Positions 1-9,265 of a stretch of DNA of 64,000 nt are shown piece after piece (within the stretch, counting starts at the first letter, position 1; each line of letters starts with the position of its first letter). Source of the stretch: Legionella sheltonii (GTDB lineage Bacteria > Pseudomonadota > Gammaproteobacteria > Legionellales > Legionellaceae); contig NZ_JAPHOQ010000003.1 in the NCBI RefSeq assembly GCF_026191355.1, positions 62,001 to 126,000 on the forward strand, written 5' to 3'. The notes below the pieces were generated by a model, which was not told the origin of the DNA, ran no database searches, and worked only from the letters and a program-made list of their open reading frames with translations. Position numbers and translations under genes: made by a program.

Positions 1-235
1 GATGAATGGTTCCAATTGTACTCCCTGATTTGACTGCATCAATGATAAATACAGTATTGAATCCACTCATTAGCTCAATGAGTCGCACACCTGGCCGATC
101 ATGGTTTTCAATAAGTAAAAAGGGAGCAAGATGAGGATGGTTTGATAGGTGTTGTTGTAACGCATTGGCTACCTTCCAACCTACCTGATCATCACCAAAA
201 GGGGAACCAATTCCAAGTACTTTGATGACCTTCAT
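1..235 (-). CDS. [NiFe]-hydrogenase maturation protease, C-terminus cut by window edge
   Basis: The reading frame starts with ATG at 235 on the minus strand and runs off the left edge of the window, so only about 78 N-terminal residues are visible. They begin MKVIKVLGIGSPFGDDQVGW, which fits the G-x-G-N/S-P-x-x-x-D-D-x-x-G signature of HyaD/HycI/HoxM endopeptidases; a second stretch (VFIIDAVKSGS) matches the conserved D-A-x-x-x-G metal-site region. In this family the enzyme removes the C-terminal peptide of the large subunit once nickel is in place. The start codon overlaps the stop of the large-subunit gene (ATGA), so translation is probably coupled and the natural substrate is encoded next door. 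Confidence 0.85.
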   Translation of the reverse strand, partial: MKVIKVLGIGSPFGDDQVGWKVANALQQHLSNHPHLAPFLLIENHDRPGVRLIELMSGFNTVFIIDAVKSGSTIGTIH

Positions 236-1524
236 TCTCGATTCACTTTAATCGTTAAAAAATGAGTGGAACATGAAATACAGGGATCATAATTGCGGAT
301 GATCATTTCACTGTAAGCACGTAATGAATCCTCATCCTGGTCAAGACCATATTGCACCAAAGAACGATGTAAATCCTCTTCAATCCGTGCCTGATTTTGG
401 CTGGTTGGCGGTACGATGCGCGCGGATTTTACTTGTCCTTGCTCATTCAAGTGAATATGTTGCCACAAAGTCCCTCTGGGGGCTTCAGTACACCCAAATC
501 CTATTCCGGCACGTGGTTTCACTTCAGGATGGGATTCTTTGGGAATTTTGTATTGTTCCATGATACGTATCGATTCTAAAACACAAAAATAGATTTCAAC
601 GGCGCGTGCAAAAATACTGTGATACATATTTTTGGAGGGAAAGTTTATTTTTAATTCCTGTAAAAGCAGATGGATAGGGGCGGGCAGGTGACCAAAACAA
701 TTGTTCACTCGTGCTAGAGGTCCTACCAAGTAAGGCTTATTTTGTAATAAACAATGCAAGGCGGTGGAGTATGGGACTTGGCTTTCTTTGAAATAGACAT
801 CAAATTCCTCGATGCTGATATTTAAGCCATGATTGGAAACCAGTCTGCCCTCATTGAATGGATATTCTGTAGGATGATAAAGAGAAACATAGGTAAACTC
901 ATGGGAGTTATCCGGAAAGGAATGTTTTGCAAGCCAGCGAATTAATACTTCACAATCCTCAATGCGGGCTTTCGCTTTTTCTAATAGGGTGTTGATTTGC
1001 GTCAGAGAGGGGGCTTTATAAAATCCACCCACGCAAGCACCAACTGGATGAACCGAACGACCACCAAATAATTTGATTAAATCATTACCAAACGATTGCA
1101 AACGGATGCCCCGTCGTACTTCTTCAGGATAACTTTTTGCCATTTCTGGTGCTGACTTAAATCCTAAAAAATCAGGTAAAGCTAAAAAATGAATGTGCAT
1201 GCTATGACTTTCAAGCCATTCACCGCAGTAAAAGAGGCGGCGCATCTCGCGTACCCAAGGGGAGGGTGGCAGACCAAAACAATGTTCAATAGCCTGAGTT
1301 GCACTCATTTGGTAAGCAACAGGACATATCCCACAGATCCGCGCTACAAGATCCAGAACTTCCTTATAACTTCTGCCTTCGAGAAATTTTTCAAACAATC
1401 TTGGCGGTTCATAAATTTTTAATTGTAGTTTGCTGATTTTACTGTTACGAATGTGCAGCTCAAGCGCTCCTTCACCTTCAACGCGCGCCAAAATAGGAAC
1501 ATTAATGGAAATGGTGTTACTCAT
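232..1524 (-). CDS. hydA: [NiFe]-hydrogenase large (alpha) subunit, group 3b type
   Basis: The product is a 430-residue catalytic subunit that carries the Ni-Fe(CN)2CO site. The N-terminal nickel-binding pair is visible as R-I-C64-G-I-C67-P and the C-terminal pair as DPCISCSTH (C415 and C418). Nine residues after His421 (FLTIKVNRE) are the expected peptide removed by the maturation protease. I place the start at ATG 1524 (MSNTISINVPILARVEGEG) because homologous sequence begins there; the open frame continues upstream only through the end of the small-subunit gene. It overlaps hydD by 8 bases and the protease by 4. The four-subunit context (hydB-hydG-hydD-hydA) argues for a soluble NAD(P)-linked group 3b enzyme rather than a membrane uptake hydrogenase. 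Confidence 0.93.
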   Translation of the reverse strand: MSNTISINVPILARVEGEGALELHIRNSKISKLQLKIYEPPRLFEKFLEGRSYKEVLDLVARICGICPVAYQMSATQAIEHCFGLPPSPWVREMRRLFYCGEWLESHSMHIHFLALPDFLGFKSAPEMAKSYPEEVRRGIRLQSFGNDLIKLFGGRSVHPVGACVGGFYKAPSLTQINTLLEKAKARIEDCEVLIRWLAKHSFPDNSHEFTYVSLYHPTEYPFNEGRLVSNHGLNISIEEFDVYFKESQVPYSTALHCLLQNKPYLVGPLARVNNCFGHLPAPIHLLLQELKINFPSKNMYHSIFARAVEIYFCVLESIRIMEQYKIPKESHPEVKPRAGIGFGCTEAPRGTLWQHIHLNEQGQVKSARIVPPTSQNQARIEEDLHRSLVQYGLDQDEDSLRAYSEMIIRNYDPCISCSTHFLTIKVNRE

Positions 1525-2302
1525 TGCTGATTTTAATTCCCTTAAAATAAGCTCCTGCTTTGTTAAATGCAGGAGCTTGATTATTAATATGCAAAAATTT
1601 TTGCGCGATGGCTTCCTTCGATAAACCAAGCTGTTCAAACCAGTTACCCAAGGAGTTAGGGTTTGGATTTTCTTTTGGGCCATAGCATGCATAACATCCC
1701 CGTCCTACTGAGGGACAAAGAGAACCGCAGCCTAATTGGGTTACAGGGCCCATACAGGGTTGTTTTTGGGTAACCAAAACACAAACATTGCCTTTACGTT
1801 TACATTCCATACACTCAGAATCTTGTTTGATGCGTGGGGTCGCATTGGATAATAGAAAACGAATTGCTTCCAATACTTGATTGCTATTTACCGGGCAGCC
1901 CCATAACTCCCAATCCACTTTCACATGATGGGAAATGGGTGTGGAAGTACTTAGGCTATGAATGTATTCTGGGGACGCATAAATACTGCTGACCCATTCT
2001 TTAGTATCTGCAAAATGACGCAAAGCCTGCACCCCTCCTGCGGTAGCACAAGCACCGATGGTAATGATGAATTTACTGTTCTCGCGAATTTTTTTAATGC
2101 GTAGTTCTTCATCGGGCGTGGAAATGCTGCCTTCAACAAAGGCGATATCTACCTTGGCATCAAGATCGACCGCTCCCGCCTCCGAAAAATGAATCATATC
2201 CACTAATTCTGATAGCGTGATTAAGGCCTCTCCGGCATTTAAAAAGGCCAATTGGCATCCATCACAGGATGTAAATTTATGTACCGCCAAACGTGGCTTC
2301 AT
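1517..2302 (-). CDS. hydD: [NiFe]-hydrogenase small (delta) subunit
   Basis: This 261-residue protein is the electron-transfer small subunit that carries Fe-S clusters near the active site. The N-terminus has the conserved proximal-cluster motif TSC13DGC16Q, followed by GACATAGG and a Cys-rich C-terminal half (CMECKRKGNVC and GCGSLCPSVGRGCYACYGP). There is no Tat signal peptide and no C-terminal membrane anchor, which fits cytoplasmic group 3 enzymes. Its start lies 5 bases after the hydG stop, and its end overlaps the hydA start. The sequence RGCYACYGPKENPN resembles NADP-reducing sulfhydrogenase delta subunits. Confidence 0.92.
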   Translation of the reverse strand: MKPRLAVHKFTSCDGCQLAFLNAGEALITLSELVDMIHFSEAGAVDLDAKVDIAFVEGSISTPDEELRIKKIRENSKFIITIGACATAGGVQALRHFADTKEWVSSIYASPEYIHSLSTSTPISHHVKVDWELWGCPVNSNQVLEAIRFLLSNATPRIKQDSECMECKRKGNVCVLVTQKQPCMGPVTQLGCGSLCPSVGRGCYACYGPKENPNPNSLGNWFEQLGLSKEAIAQKFLHINNQAPAFNKAGAYFKGIKISNE

Positions 2303-2307
2303 CGTTG

Positions 2308-3153
2308 CTAAAATCCTGGTTCATTAAATAATTCTTTGATTTCTGAATAGGCAAATACCGGGCCATCTTTACAAATAAAAACTCCTCCATATTGGCAATG
2401 GCCGCATTGTCCAATTCCACACTCCATATTTCGTTCCATGCTTAAATATATATCATGTTCTGAAATTCCTCGTGGCGTAAGTACTTTGACTGCGGTATTC
2501 ATCATCATTTCCGGTCCACACATCATCACGATGGTATTTACAGGATTCAGATGAAGTTTATCAATCATATCTGTAACATAACCTATAGCCCATGGCCATT
2601 TCGGTCCGGCTTGATCTGCTGCGATATGAATTACAGTATCAGGCGATTTTTGCCAAATTGCATACTGTTTCCTAAAAATAAAATCATCGCTGTGCTTCAC
2701 GCCCTGCAGAATACTCAAATGACCGTATTGTTCTCGGCGTGCCAAAATGTATTCAATAATGGAGACCGAGGGGGCGCAACCTAGTCCTCCTGTAAGCACC
2801 ACTACATCTTTACCTTTTGCTTGGTCAAGCGGCCATCCGCGTCCATAAGGTCCACGAACTCCTATTCGATCTCCAGGTTGGAGTTTTTGTAATGCTTTGG
2901 TCACTCGCCCTATGGCGCGAATGGTATGCGTGAGAATATCCTTTTTTTCCGGATCAGAGACAATGGAAATGGCAACTTCCCCGACGCCGTACAGATAGAG
3001 CATATTAAATTGACCTGGATAAAAGAGAAATCGTTCATGATGATCTGGGTCAAGAAAACGCAAATGCAAGGTAAAAATTGAAGAGGACTCTTCGGTTTTC
3101 TCTACAATGATGGCTTCAAGTGGTACATAGGGATCGGGAATGGAGTTAATCAC
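2308..3153 (-). CDS. hydG: Hydrogenase gamma subunit, FAD/NAD(P)-binding reductase
   Basis: The 281-residue product belongs to the ferredoxin-NADP reductase-like family used as the diaphorase subunit of group 3b hydrogenases. An N-terminal FAD-binding barrel (about 1-100, including [15 protein letters not shown]) is followed by an NAD(P)-binding half starting near [14 protein letters not shown]-terminal [2Fe-2S] site is formed by Cys245, Cys250, Cys253 and Cys261. The role is to pass electrons between the Fe-S chain and NAD(P)H. The gene overlaps hydB by 8 bases and is followed closely by hydD, the gene order known for Pyrococcus-type sulfhydrogenases. Dihydroorotate dehydrogenase electron-transfer subunits are related, but the neighbours decide the call. 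Confidence 0.9.
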   Translation of the reverse strand: MINSIPDPYVPLEAIIVEKTEESSSIFTLHLRFLDPDHHERFLFYPGQFNMLYLYGVGEVAISIVSDPEKKDILTHTIRAIGRVTKALQKLQPGDRIGVRGPYGRGWPLDQAKGKDVVVLTGGLGCAPSVSIIEYILARREQYGHLSILQGVKHSDDFIFRKQYAIWQKSPDTVIHIAADQAGPKWPWAIGYVTDMIDKLHLNPVNTIVMMCGPEMMMNTAVKVLTPRGISEHDIYLSMERNMECGIGQCGHCQYGGVFICKDGPVFAYSEIKELFNEPGF

Positions 3154-4288
3154 TTTCTTTTATCCTTACATTGGATTCACCAGAAATTGCCGCGAGTTCC
3201 TCGGTGATATCAATACCAACAGGACACCAGGTAACACAACGTCCGCAGCCGACACAACCACTCGTACCAAACTGATCAAACCAACTGCCGACCTTATGAG
3301 TCAACCATTGTCTGTAGCGTTTATGGGTATCGTCACGAATGACTTTCCCGCTTAAATAGCTGTGGCCTGCGGTAAAACAAGAATCCCATTCGCGCTGATG
3401 TTCACTGCTTGTGCCATCTAAACTGGGCTTTTCCACCTCACTATGACAAAAACAGGTAGGGCACACAGAGGTGCAATTACCACATGATAAACATCTTTGT
3501 GCAACATCGTCCCATCTTGCGTGATGTAAATTGGCAAATAATAAATCTCGTAAACCCTGCTTATTCTCTAAGGGAATTCTTTTGGTTTGCATTGCTGCCG
3601 CGTGTTCCACATTGTGACTGGCTTTTTTACATTGATGGGCTTTCGCTTTGGGTAAATCTAAATTGGCAATCATTGCTTGACCCCGTTCGCTGCCAGTTTG
3701 GATTACGAATCCATCATCGATTTCAGTCAGCAGAATATCAAAGGGATTTCTGACTTCGGGTCCAGTTCCTGCGGAAACACAAAAACAATTATTTGAAGAA
3801 TAAGAACAATTGACCGCAATAACCAATAACTGCTCACGACGTTTTTTATAACGAGGATCGGGATGGGCACTCTCAATAAACACTTTATCTTGAATACTCA
3901 TTGCCGCTAAATCACAAGAACGAGCGCCAATAATCGCAATCGGTTGTTCTTCTGCTTGATGTGGTTGAAAAATTAATTTCCCTTCTTGGTTACGTTCTAC
4001 TTTCCATACGGTTTCTTGGGGCTTAAATAGAAGCGGTTTGATTGCTTGCGGACCATTTGCAAAGGCGAATGCTTTATGTTCCTTAATTTTTTCTAATTGA
4101 TAACTACCCGGGGTTTGTTGATCACGGACGCCCCAAGGTAATTGTTCGGCGTGTTGTAACACATCATAAACAATCGCTCCATCACGTACTTGAGGGCCTA
4201 CACAGGAGTATCCTGCATCGTGCAGGGTGTCCAATAAATTCTGCAATTTCAAATAAGGCATGAAATAGCTTATTTTATTTGCTGTCAT
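3146..4288 (-). CDS. hydB: Hydrogenase beta subunit, 4Fe-4S ferredoxin-type
   Basis: The product (380 residues) is an iron-sulfur subunit with two ferredoxin motifs in its C-terminal third, [14 protein letters not shown] and [14 protein letters not shown]. It would carry electrons between HydD and the flavoprotein HydG. I chose ATG 4288 (MTANKISYF) because an AAAGGA ribosome site lies just upstream, although the frame opens nine codons earlier. It is the first structural gene of the hyd set and is separated from hypE by a palindromic repeat, so it may have its own promoter or a processed transcript start. Related proteins occur as sulfite-reductase-like subunits, which is why such enzymes are called sulfhydrogenases. 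Confidence 0.9.
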   Translation of the reverse strand: MTANKISYFMPYLKLQNLLDTLHDAGYSCVGPQVRDGAIVYDVLQHAEQLPWGVRDQQTPGSYQLEKIKEHKAFAFANGPQAIKPLLFKPQETVWKVERNQEGKLIFQPHQAEEQPIAIIGARSCDLAAMSIQDKVFIESAHPDPRYKKRREQLLVIAVNCSYSSNNCFCVSAGTGPEVRNPFDILLTEIDDGFVIQTGSERGQAMIANLDLPKAKAHQCKKASHNVEHAAAMQTKRIPLENKQGLRDLLFANLHHARWDDVAQRCLSCGNCTSVCPTCFCHSEVEKPSLDGTSSEHQREWDSCFTAGHSYLSGKVIRDDTHKRYRQWLTHKVGSWFDQFGTSGCVGCGRCVTWCPVGIDITEELAAISGESNVRIKESD

Positions 4289-4340
4289 AAAATTCCTTTC
4301 ACCTGGGTGCAGCACAATGTCACTGCCATTAAATTGAAGA

Positions 4341-4448
4341 GATCCCCGCTCACATTTGTGGGAGAGGGACCGGGGTGAGGCTCATTTAATCGCAAGTAAT
4401 GTCCTCATCCGCCCTAAAGGGCACCTCCTCCAGTTGGGAAGAAGGGAT
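4341..4448. repeat. Palindromic intergenic repeat between hypE and hydB
   Basis: This stretch has two short hairpin-like units: one around gatccccgctc/gagagggaccggggtgag, and one around catccgccctaaagggcacctcctc ending in ggaagaaggga. Closely similar sequence is found at 11086-11184 and, in the other orientation, at 18675-18862, so this is a dispersed REP-like element. It sits inside the hydrogenase operon and could attenuate or stabilise the transcript. Confidence 0.75.
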
Positions 4449-4469
4449 ATTCCCCTACATTAATTAACA

Positions 4470-5528
4470 TTAACAAATTCGTGGTAATTGTTCACCCGCT
4501 AACCAATCGACAATTCTCATACCTCCAAGTTTTGTTTTAAGCTGCACAAAATGGTGTGGATCTTCAATCACTTCCCCTATGATTTCTGCATGCACTCCCA
4601 AAGGATGTGCTCGCATTGCAGCTAATAATGTATCTGCATCATCATCAGCACAAACGGCAACTAATTTCCCTTCATTTGCGACATATAACGCATCAAGCCC
4701 TAATAACTCGCATGCACCGGCAACTTCCGTGCGGATAGGGATTTTATTTTCCTCAATCATAAATCCAACTTTGGATTGTATCGCCAATTCATTTAATGTG
4801 GTTGCCAGACCCCCGCGCGTAGGATCACGTAAACAATGAATGTCAGGTACTGCATCAACCATGCAAGAGACCAAATCATGAAGTGACGCAGTATCCGATT
4901 GAATTTCGGTATGAAATTGCAAGTTATTTCGATGCGCCATAATCGCAACTCCATGATCGCCAATGAACCCGCTAATCAACACCCGATCACCTGGCTTGGC
5001 CCTGTTTCCAGAAATATGAACTCCTTCAGGAACTATGCCTATTCCCGTAGTGGTAATAAATACACCGTCTCCTTTCCCACGTTCGACTACTTTTGTATCG
5101 CCAGTAATGATGGCAATATTCGCTTGTTGCGCTGCGACAGCCATGGCTTCGACGATCTTTTGTAAGTCCGCTAATGGAAATCCTTCTTCGAGGATAAAAC
5201 TGGCAGATAAGTATAAGGGTTTGGCGCCGGACATCACAATGTCGTTCACTGTTCCGTGCACCGATAAAGAGCCAATATTGCCGCCTGGAAAAAATAAAGG
5301 GGAAATGACATGGGCATCTGTAGTCATGACCATTCGGCCTGCAGATATTGAAAAACAGGCTTGATCATTTCGTGCAGCAAGCCACTGATTATCGAAAGCA
5401 GCTAAAAACATTTGCTCAATTAATTGAGTCATTGCACGTCCACCGCTCCCATGAGTTAAATTAATAACTCCTTCTCGAACATTAAGTTTAGGTGTTTTTG
5501 GTGTATTCGTTATGATTGCTCCAGTCAT
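4470..5528 (-). CDS. hypE: Hydrogenase maturation protein HypE (cyanide ligand synthesis)
   Basis: HypE is an ATP-dependent dehydratase that turns the carbamoyl group on its own C-terminal Cys into thiocyanate, the source of the CN ligands of the Ni-Fe site. The 352-residue product ends in the diagnostic PRIC with the terminal Cys present. The N-terminal half shows LTHGSGGRAM and TTDAHVISPLFFPGGNIG, and ITGDTKVVERGKGDG is the ATP-site segment typical of the AIR-synthase/ThiL/SelD fold. I set the start at ATG 5528 (MTGAIITNT), which overlaps the hypD stop as ATGA. Confidence 0.95.
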   Translation of the reverse strand: MTGAIITNTPKTPKLNVREGVINLTHGSGGRAMTQLIEQMFLAAFDNQWLAARNDQACFSISAGRMVMTTDAHVISPLFFPGGNIGSLSVHGTVNDIVMSGAKPLYLSASFILEEGFPLADLQKIVEAMAVAAQQANIAIITGDTKVVERGKGDGVFITTTGIGIVPEGVHISGNRAKPGDRVLISGFIGDHGVAIMAHRNNLQFHTEIQSDTASLHDLVSCMVDAVPDIHCLRDPTRGGLATTLNELAIQSKVGFMIEENKIPIRTEVAGACELLGLDALYVANEGKLVAVCADDDADTLLAAMRAHPLGVHAEIIGEVIEDPHHFVQLKTKLGGMRIVDWLAGEQLPRIC

Positions 5529-6628
5529 CCATTCATCCGTCCATAAGCATATACTGCGGCACATGCACCTTCTGAGGACACCATACAGGATCCCAGAGGA
5601 TTCTCAGGGGTACATACTTTGGCAAATAATTTACATTCCATGGGTTTCTTTACACCGCGAAGTACGTCACCACAAACACACTGTTTGTGTTCGTGGGAGA
5701 CAAAATCAGGAATATCAAAACGTTGCTCCGCATCGAATTCAGCATATTCTGCTCTGATTTTTAAAGCACTTTGAGGAATGAATCCTAAACCACGCCACTC
5801 AAACTGATCACGTAATTCAAATACGTCAGCCATTATTTGTTGCGACAGTAAATTTCCTTCGCGATTCACGGCACGAGTATATTGAATTTCTACCCCACAC
5901 CTTTTTTCATTGATTTGTTGAATTAACATTAAAATGGAGTGCAGTAAATCCAAAGGTTCAAAGCCGGAAATCACGATGGGCTTATTGTATTTTTTGCACA
6001 CTGATTCATAAGATTGACTGCCAATGATAATGCTGACATGAGCTGGGCCAACAAATCCATCGAGGGTGACGTCATTGGATTGCAGCAAGTGGTCCATGGG
6101 GACCGGTGTTAAAACATGATTACAAAAAACGCTAAAATTTTTGAGGTTCAGTTTACGCGCTTGCTGGATAATTACGGCTGTGGGGGGCGTTGTGGTTTCA
6201 AAGCCAATAGCAAAAAATATGATTTCTTTTTGCGGATTTTCTTTGGCAATTTTTAGTGCATCACTTGCCGAATAAATCATCCGGACATCAGCCCCCGTTG
6301 CCTTGGCGTGTAATAGATTTTTTTGTCCTGAACCAGGGACTCGCAACATGTCTGCATAACTGCAGAGAATAACATGGGGTAATGATGCTAATGCCATGGC
6401 TTTGTCTGTGATTGCCATTGGTAATATGCAGACTGGACATCCTGGGCCATGGATCAGTTCCACATTTTTTGGTAACAAACTGGGTATTCCATACCGATGA
6501 ATGGCGTGGGTATGTCCCCCGCAAAACTCCATAAACTGATAATGTCGATCCGGAGCAACGTGTGCAGCAATTTCTCTGGCCAGTGCTTTTGCAAAATCGG
6601 CATTCCTGAATTCTTCGATATATTTCAT
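5525..6628 (-). CDS. hypD: Hydrogenase maturation protein HypD (Fe-ligand assembly scaffold)
   Basis: HypD, with HypC, holds the iron while CN and CO ligands are attached. The 367-residue sequence contains the family motifs FCGGHTHAIHRYG, HGPGCPVCILP and GFETTTPPTA, and the C-terminal Cys cluster for its [4Fe-4S] centre (CVCGDVLRG, ECKLFAKVCTPENPLGSCMVSSEGAC). Length matches the usual size of about 370 residues. It overlaps hypC upstream and hypE downstream by four bases each, so the three products are probably made together. Confidence 0.95.
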   Translation of the reverse strand: MKYIEEFRNADFAKALAREIAAHVAPDRHYQFMEFCGGHTHAIHRYGIPSLLPKNVELIHGPGCPVCILPMAITDKAMALASLPHVILCSYADMLRVPGSGQKNLLHAKATGADVRMIYSASDALKIAKENPQKEIIFFAIGFETTTPPTAVIIQQARKLNLKNFSVFCNHVLTPVPMDHLLQSNDVTLDGFVGPAHVSIIIGSQSYESVCKKYNKPIVISGFEPLDLLHSILMLIQQINEKRCGVEIQYTRAVNREGNLLSQQIMADVFELRDQFEWRGLGFIPQSALKIRAEYAEFDAEQRFDIPDFVSHEHKQCVCGDVLRGVKKPMECKLFAKVCTPENPLGSCMVSSEGACAAVYAYGRMNG

Positions 6629-6852
6629 AAGGATTCATCCTTCGCCATTTGTGCAAATAAATTTAAAGTGGTTTGAGCTTCATGCTCATCGAGTCGTGTT
6701 AAAGCGTAGCCAACGTGAATAATGACATAATCTCCTAGAACGACTTTGTCTAATAATGCAGTTGAGATTTCTTTAGTGATGCCACCTATATTCACTAGGA
6801 CTTTGTCATCATCAAGAATTTGAGTAATTCGTGCAGGTAACGCCAAACACAT
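6625..6852 (-). CDS. hypC: Hydrogenase maturation chaperone HypC
   Basis: This 75-residue protein begins MCLALPARI, the invariant start of HypC/HybG chaperones. Cys2 coordinates iron during ligand delivery together with HypD and later contacts the large subunit. The segment GDYVIIHVGYAL is also typical of the family. The stop codon overlaps the hypD start (ATGA). An AAAGGATAA ribosome site lies just upstream of the start. The gene comes directly after a palindromic repeat that separates it from hypF. Confidence 0.95.
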   Translation of the reverse strand: MCLALPARITQILDDDKVLVNIGGITKEISTALLDKVVLGDYVIIHVGYALTRLDEHEAQTTLNLFAQMAKDESL

Positions 6853-6903
6853 AAGTTATCCTTTTTTTATAATATCTTGATCTTCATCTACCCAGCGGGG
6901 GCA

Positions 6904-7019
6904 GCTTCTCCCCAAGCTTCGTCATCCTGAGCGTAGCCAGGGATCCCTTGTTGTGGCACAGTGTTTCCGATGGAGATCCCTGGCTACTTTCGGGATGACG
7001 AGGATAAAGGAGAAGGGAA
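6904..7019. repeat. Long-hairpin repeat between hypF and hypC
   Basis: The arms 6921-6945 (gtcatcctgagcgtagccag...) and 6975-6999 (...ctggctactttcgggatgac) are nearly perfect inverted copies. They are enclosed by an outer pair cttctcc/ggagaag. Shorter relatives with gtcatcc and gggatgac arms occur at 22640-22708 and 38914-38984. The unit would fold into a strong hairpin in the hyp transcript. It contains no gene. Confidence 0.75.
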
Positions 7020-7042
7020 AAGCTCTTAGAGCCCTGTTATGG

Positions 7043-9265
7043 TTATAAATTCCCAGCAATCCACGCTTGTCCGAGGGAAATTCCTCCATCATTGGGTGGA
7101 AGAACACGTGGTAAAAAAGAGGTGATATCTGATTCACTTAACGTGGTGACTAATCCTTCGGCTAATATTGGATTTAAAAAACAACCTCCGCTTAATATTA
7201 CCACATCAATTTTTCTTTCTCGACAGATTCCCGTGATCCATGCTGCAAGACCAGCAATGAGTGTTCCATGAAAAAGATTCGCACCAGTTATCGGCTCACA
7301 TCGATTAGCTAATACGTTTAGCGTAGGCATCATATCAAAAAATCCCTCTTTTATTTGCCATCCATTGGGGAGTATTTGTACTTGAGTGACCATGCTTTCC
7401 AAAAGCATGGCAGTGTGACCTTCATAGTGCGAGATCAATTGGACTCCCAATAAGGCACTTACTGCATCAAACAAGCGACCACAACTGCTTGTGCTGGGGC
7501 TATTTATTCTTTTATTCAGCAGTTGGTGGATAATGTGCGCATGGGGATGATTTGAAAATCGTTCGCTAATTTCATCGCTACGTCCCAAATGATGTAAAAC
7601 GCTGGCTGCCATTCGCCAGGGCTCCCTTGCGGCAATTTCTCCACCGGGTTGTAAAAGAGGTAAAAAAGATCCCACCCGTGTGCAGGTTGAATTTTCTAAT
7701 AGAAAAAGTTCTCCACCCCAAGCTTCACCATGGATACCGTATCCATACCCATCAAGCGCAAGTCCTAAGGCCTTTTCTTTAATCCCGTACTCCGCTATAA
7801 CTGAAGCTAAATGCGCATGATGATGTTGAATGGCAAAAGCAGGAATTCCATAATGTCGGGCAAAATGGGTGGTATAAAAATCAGGATGTAAATCATGAGC
7901 AATCCGTTCTGGGGTCACATCGAGAAAACGCAGTAAATGCTCTAATGATTCATGAAAGAACTCAATAGTTGCTTTATTGTTTAAATTGCCAATATGTTGA
8001 GAAACAAAAGCTTCATCACCACGAGTAATACAGAACGTATTTTTTAAATGTCCGCCTACTGCCAAAGTGGGTGGAATTTCATGCGAGAGCTGAATGGGAT
8101 TTGGTACAAAACCTCGAGAGCGGCGAATAAATAGAGGACCATGACGGACTATTCGAACGACCGAATCATCGGCACGAGTGATAATTTGGCGGTTATAGGA
8201 AATTATTTTATCGGCGATATGATTGAGTTGCTGTTCGGCACTATGGTCTTCAATGATGAGGGGGGCGCCGCCTAAGTTGGCACTGGTGATTACTAATACG
8301 GTATTTTGATACTCATTCAACCACGCACAACCGTTTTTATTTCCAGCAAGAGCATTGAAAAGTAAATAATGTAATGGAGTATACGGAAGCATAATTCCCA
8401 AGGTATTTAATCCTGGAGCGATTGCAGGACTGTATGTGTTCAATAAATCATTTTTTTTGAGCAATACAATGGGGCGCGCAATACTCTCTAACAAATCCCT
8501 TTCTTGCTGATTCATTGCGACAAGCTGTTCCGCACTTAAGCTGTTTGCGACCATAAGAGCAAAAGGCTTCTCGTCCCGGTGCTTTCTTATGCGCAACTTG
8601 GCTACCGCTTCCTCATTACGCGCATCACAAATCAGTTGATATCCGCCTAAACCTTTGAGAGCAATGATTTCGCCTTGTGTAATACATCGGGCAATTTCTT
8701 CCACGGGTAATGAAAGTTGAGGACCACAATGCACACAGGCTGTCGGTTGGGCATGATAGCGTCGGTTTCCAGGATCGTTGTAATCCGCTTGGCAATCCAG
8801 GCATAAAGGAAACAAATCCATCGAGGTTTGATGGCGATCATAGGGAAGATTTCGGGTGATTGTGAACCGGGGGCCGCAATGCGTACAATTCAAGAAAGGG
8901 TAGCGGAAATAGCGGCTTTGAGGATCAAACAGTTCGTCTAAGCATAGGGTGCAAATACTCGCATCAGGGGTAATAACCGTATTTACTCTCCCTTTTTGAC
9001 TTTCAATAATTTCAAAGACTGTTTCATTGTGTTTTAAGGGAATCGTCTCAGATTGAATTTGTTGTACTTTGGCAAGCGGGGGGAGATTTTCTTGTAAATG
9101 AGAAATAAATTGATCGGCCAAAATCCCTTGTACTTCAATCAATACGCCCACAGCGTTATTTTGGATCCAACCTGTGAGCGCAAGTTGTTTGGCGATTCGG
9201 TAAACACAGGGTCTAAAGCCAACACCTTGGACTTGTCCTTGAATGATTATTCTTAGACGTTCCAT
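7043..9265 (-). CDS. hypF: Carbamoyltransferase HypF
   Basis: HypF makes carbamoyl-AMP from carbamoyl phosphate and transfers the carbamoyl group to the C-terminal Cys of HypE. The 740-residue product shows the full domain order: an acylphosphatase domain at the N-terminus (GQVQGVGFRPCVYRIA), two Cys4 zinc fingers (CTLC...CTHCGP and CLDC...CVHCGP), a YrdC-like domain around residues 200-380, and a Kae1/TsaD-like domain with HHHAHLASV and an SGGCFLNPIL segment near the end. I set the start at ATG 9265 (MERLRIIIQG), which overlaps the hypB stop (TAATG); the frame opens 13 codons earlier within hypB. Confidence 0.95.
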   Translation of the reverse strand: MERLRIIIQGQVQGVGFRPCVYRIAKQLALTGWIQNNAVGVLIEVQGILADQFISHLQENLPPLAKVQQIQSETIPLKHNETVFEIIESQKGRVNTVITPDASICTLCLDELFDPQSRYFRYPFLNCTHCGPRFTITRNLPYDRHQTSMDLFPLCLDCQADYNDPGNRRYHAQPTACVHCGPQLSLPVEEIARCITQGEIIALKGLGGYQLICDARNEEAVAKLRIRKHRDEKPFALMVANSLSAEQLVAMNQQERDLLESIARPIVLLKKNDLLNTYSPAIAPGLNTLGIMLPYTPLHYLLFNALAGNKNGCAWLNEYQNTVLVITSANLGGAPLIIEDHSAEQQLNHIADKIISYNRQIITRADDSVVRIVRHGPLFIRRSRGFVPNPIQLSHEIPPTLAVGGHLKNTFCITRGDEAFVSQHIGNLNNKATIEFFHESLEHLLRFLDVTPERIAHDLHPDFYTTHFARHYGIPAFAIQHHHAHLASVIAEYGIKEKALGLALDGYGYGIHGEAWGGELFLLENSTCTRVGSFLPLLQPGGEIAAREPWRMAASVLHHLGRSDEISERFSNHPHAHIIHQLLNKRINSPSTSSCGRLFDAVSALLGVQLISHYEGHTAMLLESMVTQVQILPNGWQIKEGFFDMMPTLNVLANRCEPITGANLFHGTLIAGLAAWITGICRERKIDVVILSGGCFLNPILAEGLVTTLSESDITSFLPRVLPPNDGGISLGQAWIAGNL

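Noticed and set aside
324..563. Plus-strand open frames over the hydrogenase large-subunit gene
   Set aside because: They are antisense to a strongly conserved gene, have no ribosome site and no family resemblance.
1524..1692. Longer N-terminus for the hydrogenase large subunit
   Set aside because: The additional residues are encoded within the 3' end of the small-subunit gene and match nothing in the family.
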